From: Mesorhizobium sp. WSM3859
GTDB taxonomy: Bacteria; Pseudomonadota; Alphaproteobacteria; Rhizobiales; Rhizobiaceae
Length of the DNA stretch: 64,000 nt
Direction of reading: 5' to 3'
Assembly (NCBI RefSeq): GCF_002295065.1
Contig: NZ_NSGG01000014.1
Coordinates: forward strand, 62,001-126,000
This document shows, in pieces, positions 59,509-64,000 of this stretch. The translations under genes were made by a program, and so were the position numbers. Numbering within the stretch: position 1 is the stretch's first letter; each line of letters starts with the position of its first letter. The notes under the pieces are model-generated. The model was given only the letters and a program-made list of their open reading frames with translations. It was not told the origin of the DNA and made no database searches.

Positions 59509-60333
59509 TCAGGACTGGCCGAAATCGGTGGCGATCGTGATGTCGCGCCAGGCGTCGATATCGCTGCGAAAGGCAGCCAGCTTTCGCTCGGCGATCGAAT
59601 GCGCGATCGGGCCGAGCGGCAGATGAAGCGGGGCGTCATCGGCATCGACCGCCTGTAGGATCACCGCGATCGCCTTGTCGGGATCGCCCGCCTGATTGCC
59701 GTTGTTGGTCTCGCGATAGTGCTTGCGCGAGCTCGCGGCGTATTCCGGCATCTCGTTGGCCGCTATCGTGATCGAACGGCCAAGGAAATCGGTGCGAAAC
59801 GGACCAGGCTCGACGATCAGCACGCGGATGCCGAACGGCTTCAGTTCGCCGGCGAGCGCTTCGGAAATCCCTTCCACGGCAAACTTGGCGGCGTGGTAAT
59901 AGCCTCCGCCGCCACGGCCCTCGATGCCCGCGCCGGACGACATGTTGACGATTGTTCCGCCCGAACGTCGTAGGACGGGTAGCGCGGCTCTGGTGGTTTC
60001 GATCAGACCGAAGACGTTTACCTCGAACATCGGCCGATATTCCTCGGGCGTGCCTTCCTCGATCGCGCCGAACAGCGCGTAGCCGGCATTGTTCACGAGC
60101 ACGTCAAACCCACCAAAGGTCTCGACCGCCTTTGCGACCGCTGCCTTGGCTGCCGCCGCATCGGTCACGTCGAGTGGCAAAGTGATCATGCGGCCGCCGA
60201 AAGGCTCGGCCATTTCCTCGATCGTCTCGACATTGCGGGCCGTCGCGATGACCCGGTCGCCGCGCTGTGCTGCGGCGAGCGCGAGCCGCCGGCCGAAGCC
60301 GCTTGAGCAGCCTGTCATGAGCCAAGTTTTCAT
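59509..60333 (-). CDS. Short-chain dehydrogenase/reductase
   Basis: A classical 274-residue SDR. TGCSSGFGRRLALAAAQRG is the cofactor-binding site (Arg in ATARNVET hints at NADP), NNAGYALFG the structural motif, and NMSSGAG with YYHAAKFAVEG supply the catalytic Ser, Tyr and Lys. Substrate unknown. It lies 50 bases upstream of the epoxide hydrolase-like gene on the same strand. Confidence 0.9.
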   Translation of the reverse strand: MKTWLMTGCSSGFGRRLALAAAQRGDRVIATARNVETIEEMAEPFGGRMITLPLDVTDAAAAKAAVAKAVETFGGFDVLVNNAGYALFGAIEEGTPEEYRPMFEVNVFGLIETTRAALPVLRRSGGTIVNMSSGAGIEGRGGGGYYHAAKFAVEGISEALAGELKPFGIRVLIVEPGPFRTDFLGRSITIAANEMPEYAASSRKHYRETNNGNQAGDPDKAIAVILQAVDADDAPLHLPLGPIAHSIAERKLAAFRSDIDAWRDITIATDFGQS

Positions 60334-60494
60334 TACCTTTTCTCCGAGTTGTTTTCAGACGATGCTGCCGCGAATCGGCATGTCGGCCATGACGACCGAT
60401 CCTTCTCGCCGAGGCCCGCCGAGACGGCTTTGCTGAGCCCTCGCGGACAGCTTCAAGCATCGGGAGATCCGCGCCGATGAGTTGGCCGGTCGCG

Positions 60495-60524
60495 ATGCCG
60501 AAGCCACAGGGGTGGCTTCGGCAT
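60495..60524 (-). terminator. Strong stem-loop downstream of the secreted hydrolase gene
   Basis: ATGCCGAAGCCAC (60495-60507) is exactly complementary to 60512-60524, with a 4-base loop. It is 50 bases past the hydrolase stop. No T-run follows, but the stem is strong. Confidence 0.5.
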
Positions 60525-60573
60525 GGGTCACGAAACTTCCGCAGCCCTGAGCCTGAACATCAGGGCGTCGGCT

Positions 60574-61326
60574 TCATTTGCTCGCCGCTTCGGCGATGAC
60601 ATCGGCGACTTCGCGCGGATGCGAGATATAAACCGCATGGCTGGCACCGGGCACCTCGGTGACCTTCGTACTTGCCCGCTTGTACATAGACCGCTCCGCC
60701 TCGGCGCTGACAGCCATGTCCAGCCCGGCCACGATGCCGTAGCTCGGCTTGGTCTTCCAGGCCGCGTGCTGGGTCTTGGTTCCGAGGATCTTCGCCGAAA
60801 CCGGCACCTGGGAGTCGGTCATGAAATCCGTCTCGGCCTTGGACAGGTCAGCGGCGAATCCCGCCCGGAACTTCGCGGGATCGAACAGCAGGAAGCCGTC
60901 AGAAGTCGGCTTGAACGCGTCGGCGGTCGGACTCGGCCACTTCTCAAACAGATCGCCTACGCCCTCGCCAACATCCGGGACGATGGCCGCGACATAGACA
61001 AGTGCCGAAACCTTCGGGTCGACGCCGGCTTCGGTGATGATCTGACCACCATAGCTGTGGCCAACGAGGACGACCGGCCCATTTTGCTGCTCGATAGCGC
61101 GGTGAACCGCCTGAACGTCATCCGCCAGCGAAGTGTTCGGTTCCTGGACCACCGTGACTTTCAAGCCCTTGGCGACCAGGCGCCCATAAACGCCCCTCCA
61201 GCCGCTGCCATCGACCAACGCGCCATGGACCAAAATCACATTTTGGGCCGGCTGCGCGAAAGCGGAGGGCGCGCCGAGCACCACTGCAAGAACCGCAGCA
61301 CCGAGATAGAGAGACTTGAGAGACAT
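60574..61326 (-). CDS. Secreted alpha/beta hydrolase
   Basis: The 250-residue protein has a signal peptide (cleavage near AFA-QPA), ILVHGALVDGSGW, the nucleophile elbow VGHSYGG (Ser91) and GASHAVYISHP with the catalytic His. It belongs to a group often induced by salicylate or other aromatics and probably acts on an ester in the periplasm. It is divergent from a LysR gene with a dyad between them, so it is a likely target of that regulator. Confidence 0.86.
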   Translation of the reverse strand: MSLKSLYLGAAVLAVVLGAPSAFAQPAQNVILVHGALVDGSGWRGVYGRLVAKGLKVTVVQEPNTSLADDVQAVHRAIEQQNGPVVLVGHSYGGQIITEAGVDPKVSALVYVAAIVPDVGEGVGDLFEKWPSPTADAFKPTSDGFLLFDPAKFRAGFAADLSKAETDFMTDSQVPVSAKILGTKTQHAAWKTKPSYGIVAGLDMAVSAEAERSMYKRASTKVTEVPGASHAVYISHPREVADVIAEAASK

Positions 61327-61390
61327 TTGCCGATCCTTCCGAATGACACGAGGTGATACACGAGAGACGGTCCGATCGACCGATGGCGGG

Positions 61391-61408
61391 AATCTAGGTG
61401 CTTAGATT
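61391..61408. promoter_or_regulatory. Candidate LysR operator (AATCTA-N6-TAGATT)
   Basis: AATCTA (61391-61396) and TAGATT (61403-61408) form a perfect dyad of LysR-box type in the 137-bp gap between the secreted hydrolase gene and lysR. Confidence 0.5.
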
Positions 61409-61463
61409 TGTTCTTTAACTGACATAAATGTATTCTCGGCGTTCAGTTTTGTTGGGGGGCGCG

Positions 61464-62324
61464 ATGGAATGGAGTGACGTCAGAATCTTTCTTGCGATTG
61501 CGCGATCCGGCACGCTCGGCGGCGCCGCGCGGTCTCTTCAGACAAGCCATCCGACCGTCGGCAGGCGCCTTCGTGCACTTGAGCAGGCGATCGGCCACAC
61601 GCTCTTCCAGCGCACAGCGGACGGTCTAGTTCTGACGGAAGAGGGCCACGGGATCGTCGCGCTGGCGGAGCAGATGGAAGAAGGCGCGCTGGCCATGGAA
61701 CGCCGGCTTGCAGGGCAGGAGCAGAATCTCAAAGGCAGTCTGCGAATTTCATCAGCGGACTGGTTCGGGGCCTATGTCCTGCCTCCCATCCTGGCGGATT
61801 TCTCGAAAGCCTACCCCAATGTCGACGTCGAGATTCTGACCGGCACGCGCCTGTTCAACCTTGCCCAACGGGAAGCCGACGTCGCTTTCCGTATCGTTCC
61901 GTTCGATACTGCCGATGTCGTTCAGCGGCGGCTCTTCAGGCTCGAATACGGCGTCTACATCGCCGAGGAGGCGCCTGATCCCAAATATGGCGATGGGACT
62001 GGTTTCCGGCTGATCACCCATGACACATCCACGGGCCATTTCCCTGACATCGGTTGGCTCATCGAGAGTTTCCCCAACGCGAGACCGGTCCTGCGGTCGA
62101 ACAACCGCAACGTCCAGGGGCGTATGTGCAGGCAAGGCGTCGGCATCGCTGTCCTGCCCCGCGTGGTCGGCAATCAGATCCCGGGTATCCGCAGACTGGA
62201 ACTGCCGACGCCGCCGCCGGCGCGAGACATTTGGATGGGATACCACCGGGATCTACGGCGTCTTCAGCGTCTTCGCGCGTTCATCTCGACGGTATCGAAC
62301 CATCTCGTGAACGCGACCGCATGA
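61464..62324 (+). CDS. LysR-family transcriptional regulator
   Basis: A 286-residue regulator. The winged helix spans 2-62 (RIFLAIARSGTLGGAARSL, SHPTVGRRLRALE) and the substrate-binding domain about 88-285. The ATG at 61464 follows GGGGGG; the extra 12 codons upstream lack a good ribosome site. Its position divergent from the secreted hydrolase suggests local control. Confidence 0.88.
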   Translation: MEWSDVRIFLAIARSGTLGGAARSLQTSHPTVGRRLRALEQAIGHTLFQRTADGLVLTEEGHGIVALAEQMEEGALAMERRLAGQEQNLKGSLRISSADWFGAYVLPPILADFSKAYPNVDVEILTGTRLFNLAQREADVAFRIVPFDTADVVQRRLFRLEYGVYIAEEAPDPKYGDGTGFRLITHDTSTGHFPDIGWLIESFPNARPVLRSNNRNVQGRMCRQGVGIAVLPRVVGNQIPGIRRLELPTPPPARDIWMGYHRDLRRLQRLRAFISTVSNHLVNATA

Positions 62325-62649
62325 TGTGCGGCCCGCAAATGACTCAAGGTTCCCGGAGAAACGCCAAGATCGCTGCAGTCGTCTCGGTGGCAGTCATACC
62401 GATCGCGCCCGCCGGTTGCACGCCAAACTGCTCGAGTTCGGCGGATCGGACATCGTGATCATTTCCAAATCGAGGAGCCGAGGATCGAAGCGACCCTTTG
62501 AATGCTCCCCTAGATCGAGCCGCTTGAGCAAAAGTTTCGGCCGGGCGACGGAAAACAGGAACGTTCCTTTTTCTCAGGCATTCTCCCTAGTCTGCATCTC
62601 ATCCACTCCTGCTTGCTAGGCCCGGAAATTGTCACCCAGAGAGCCTAAT
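62325..62649. other. Gene-free stretch upstream of the sigma factor gene
   Basis: No supported ORF. GGAACGTTCC at 62558-62567 is a palindrome containing the GGAAC half of an EcfG promoter, but no CGTT follows at 16-17 bases (the match there is ATTC), so autoregulation is not shown. Nothing else could be named. Confidence 0.4.
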
Positions 62650-63210
62650 TTGTCGAACCCTGACGCCGGTGAGATCTCCGTCGTCGATCTCATTCCTGCC
62701 TTGCGGGCTTTCGCGCGAACGTTCTGTCGGGTGCCCGACGACGCCGATGATCTCGTGCAGGAGACATTGACCAAGGGGCTCGCCAACCTGGACAAGTTCG
62801 AGCCGGGCACGCGGCTGAAGTCTTGGCTCTTCACGATCATGCGCAACACGCACTACACGCGTGCCAAGGCAGCCGCCAGGGAGGCGCCCGGGCGGCTTGA
62901 CTGCGCTTCCAGCCGGCCGATCTCGGAACCGTCCCAGGATTGGTCCGTGCAGAGCAGGGAAGTCCATCAAGCCATCCAGAAGCTGCCGTCTCATCAGCTT
63001 GAGGTTCTGATGCTGATCGGCGTGCTGGGCGAAAGCTACGAAGAAACCGCTGCGATATGCGGTTGCGCTGTCGGCACCGTCAAAAGCCGCCTCAACCGTG
63101 CCCGTGCCGGTGTTCTGGAGTTCCTAGGGGAAAGCTCGTCGCAAGCATTGATCGAGCGACGACGTCAATTTTCAGACGACCATTGGGATAATGAAGGCGT
63201 AAGACGCTAA
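62650..63210 (+). CDS. EcfG-type (ECF15) general stress sigma factor
   Basis: A 186-residue sigma-70 family protein. Region 2 reads PALRAFARTFCRVPDDADDL followed by VQETLTKGLANLDKF and LKSWLFTIMRNTHYT. Region 4 reads LMLIGVLGESYEETAAICGC followed by AVGTVKSRLNRAR. These match EcfG, which drives the alphaproteobacterial general stress response when NepR is removed by PhyR. The start is ambiguous between TTG at 62650 (AGAGAG upstream) and TTG at 62629. phyR is not in the window. A perfect EcfG promoter lies 200 bases downstream on the other strand. Confidence 0.88.
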   Translation: MSNPDAGEISVVDLIPALRAFARTFCRVPDDADDLVQETLTKGLANLDKFEPGTRLKSWLFTIMRNTHYTRAKAAAREAPGRLDCASSRPISEPSQDWSVQSREVHQAIQKLPSHQLEVLMLIGVLGESYEETAAICGCAVGTVKSRLNRARAGVLEFLGESSSQALIERRRQFSDDHWDNEGVRR

Positions 63211-63213
63211 AAT

Positions 63214-63387
63214 TTAAGCTTGGCGAAAGCGAGCTGCTTTTAGGACTTTCGCCTCTCTCATCAGCGAGGCCCAATTCAGGCCGAGCAGGGAAACAAGTTC
63301 AAGCGCCTGCGCTTCGGTGATACCGGTGGTTGCGACCAGCCGCCGAACGAGTTCGTCCACTTCCGGAGTTCTACCATCCTGTGCCAT
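63214..63387 (-). CDS. Small protein under a predicted general stress promoter
   Basis: A 57-residue protein (MAQDGRTPEVDELVRRLVAT, then TGITEAQALELVSLLGLNW and a basic tail). It is helical and somewhat like DUF3606 proteins in layout; the family is not certain. The ATG at 63387 has GGGAG eight bases upstream. The -10 element of a perfect GGAAC-N16-CGTT promoter ends 24 bases before the start. It converges with the sigma gene three bases away. Confidence 0.65.
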   Translation of the reverse strand: MAQDGRTPEVDELVRRLVATTGITEAQALELVSLLGLNWASLMREAKVLKAARFRQA

Positions 63388-63410
63388 CGGGATAACTCCC
63401 AACCGGCTAC

Positions 63411-63435
63411 AACGATTCACTTATGTTAATGTTCC
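63411..63435 (-). promoter_or_regulatory. EcfG-dependent general stress promoter (GGAAC-N16-CGTT)
   Basis: On the minus strand, GGAAC (63435-63431) and CGTT (63414-63411) are separated by exactly 16 bases, the known ECF15 consensus. The transcript would start just before the ATG at 63387. No second perfect match was found by eye in the window. Confidence 0.72.
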
Positions 63436-63533
63436 ATTGATGACGCTGGCTTAGCGACAGCAGGCACTGTCGATGCCTTCGACCCTGTCTCGGAGGAATG
63501 CCGCATCCTCGCCGGCGACGTCTTCAACCGCGC

Positions 63534-63710
63534 TCACCCCGCCAGATCGCCTTTGCGCTTTTCGATCAGCGCGTTCTGCAGTTCGAGTGCAAGCCTGGTC
63601 AGCTGGTCAGGGACCTTCTCCCGCTCGATGGCGGTCAATAGGGAAGCGATCTCTTGGTCCAAGCTCTGGATTGCCTGGGCGCAAAGATCGCGCTCTCTCC
63701 GACGAGACAT
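63534..63710 (-). CDS. Small protein with NepR-like pattern (possible anti-sigma factor)
   Basis: A 58-residue ORF: MSRRRERDLCAQAIQSLDQE, then IASLLTAIEREKVPDQLTRL and ALELQNALIEKRKGDLAG. The stretch with VPDQLTRLALEL recalls the EPIPDRFLxLLxxL core of NepR, which is about 60 residues long and binds EcfG. The first Pro of that core is Lys here, so the match is partial. AAGAGAA precedes the ATG. Context beside an EcfG gene favours the idea, but it is not in the usual nepR-ecfG order. Confidence 0.5.
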   Translation of the reverse strand: MSRRRERDLCAQAIQSLDQEIASLLTAIEREKVPDQLTRLALELQNALIEKRKGDLAG

Positions 63711-64000
63711 CGCATTCTCTTAACAATAGGGGCCCTTCAGAGCTCACTGAGACATACCCGACCGGCCTTTGCAAGGCGCTCGCCGCAAGCTGTGGGATTT
63801 CCGGATCGCTGTCTTCGGAATTCGTGGCAAAAGGCGATCCGCGAGCATGCGCTAATTGCTTCTGCAGACGGTTGGCTGCGTGGTCCTGGTACTGGTCGGA
63901 TTTGATCCGGTTGCCCTCCAAACCGCGTTGCTCGCCGACGCGCGGGAACGGTGAAGCTGCAGATCCTCCGGACACACTAACCGTCAGGATGCTTCTCATT

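Noticed and set aside
62558..62582. EcfG autoregulatory promoter upstream of the sigma gene
   Set aside because: GGAAC is present but the required CGTT is missing at 16 or 17 bases.
63607..63999. 130-codon minus-strand frame at the right edge
   Set aside because: It overlaps the NepR-like ORF in another frame, shows no family features and has a polar low-information composition. It cannot be excluded, but is not supported.

Overview
The window looks like chromosomal DNA of a Mesorhizobium-type alphaproteobacterium (Rhizobiales). This rests on high GC throughout, a DUF768 protein (a family largely seen in Mesorhizobium), a long alphaproteobacterial-type HisRS beside hisZ and short-form hisG, an EcfG-type (ECF15) sigma factor, a DUF1127 protein, and several families of palindromic intergenic repeats of the rhizobial kind. 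No tRNA, rRNA, CRISPR array, transposase or prophage was seen. Genus is inferred from gene content only.

Layout. 1-2.5 kb: edge-truncated class III adenylate cyclase and an AGE-family sugar epimerase/isomerase. 2.8-9.6 kb: a catabolic or detoxification block (alpha/beta hydrolase, aldehyde dehydrogenase, iron-type alcohol dehydrogenase, divergent from a GntR regulator and a DJ-1/PfpI protein), then a long 2-hydroxyacid dehydrogenase. 10-16.9 kb: DUF768, DmpA-type aminopeptidase, xseA, a GGDEF-EAL protein, a LysR regulator and a DUF1127 protein. 17-24 kb: hicAB, a repeat-bearing DUF937 protein, gshA, rsmE, a glutamine-amidotransferase protein and a metallophosphatase, with a 140-nt palindrome at the 3' end of the last. 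24-33 kb: lldD with its GntR regulator, a DUF3422 protein, and a glycolate oxidase cluster (glcD, glcE, glcF) broken up by a DUF559 nuclease ORF and a small membrane protein. 33-42.9 kb: a divergent FolD paralogue, an L,D-transpeptidase, tag, hisS-hisZ-hisG, an acyl-CoA synthetase and a poly-gamma-glutamate hydrolase-like protein. 43-53 kb: RND efflux pair, Ca2+/H+ antiporter, two small secreted proteins, oxyR divergent from katG, aquaporin. 53.7-57.8 kb: m5C RNA methyltransferase, hotdog thioesterase, MTA/SAH nucleosidase, guaA. 58-62.3 kb: VOC protein, two alpha/beta hydrolases, an SDR and a LysR regulator. 62.6-64 kb: EcfG-like sigma factor beside two small ORFs.

Most notable observations. 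(1) A perfect GGAAC-N16-CGTT general-stress promoter precedes a 57-codon gene next to the sigma gene, and a 58-codon ORF resembling NepR anti-sigma factors lies just beyond it. (2) About a dozen copies of a two-hairpin repeat are packed into 29.2-40.4 kb, mostly as head-to-head inverted pairs. Their stem sequences change between copies while base pairing is largely kept. (3) A perfect 63-bp inverted pair of these repeats brackets the DUF559 ORF inside the glc cluster. (4) A FolD paralogue has Gln in place of the catalytic Lys. (5) Several strong dyads sit in regulatory positions.
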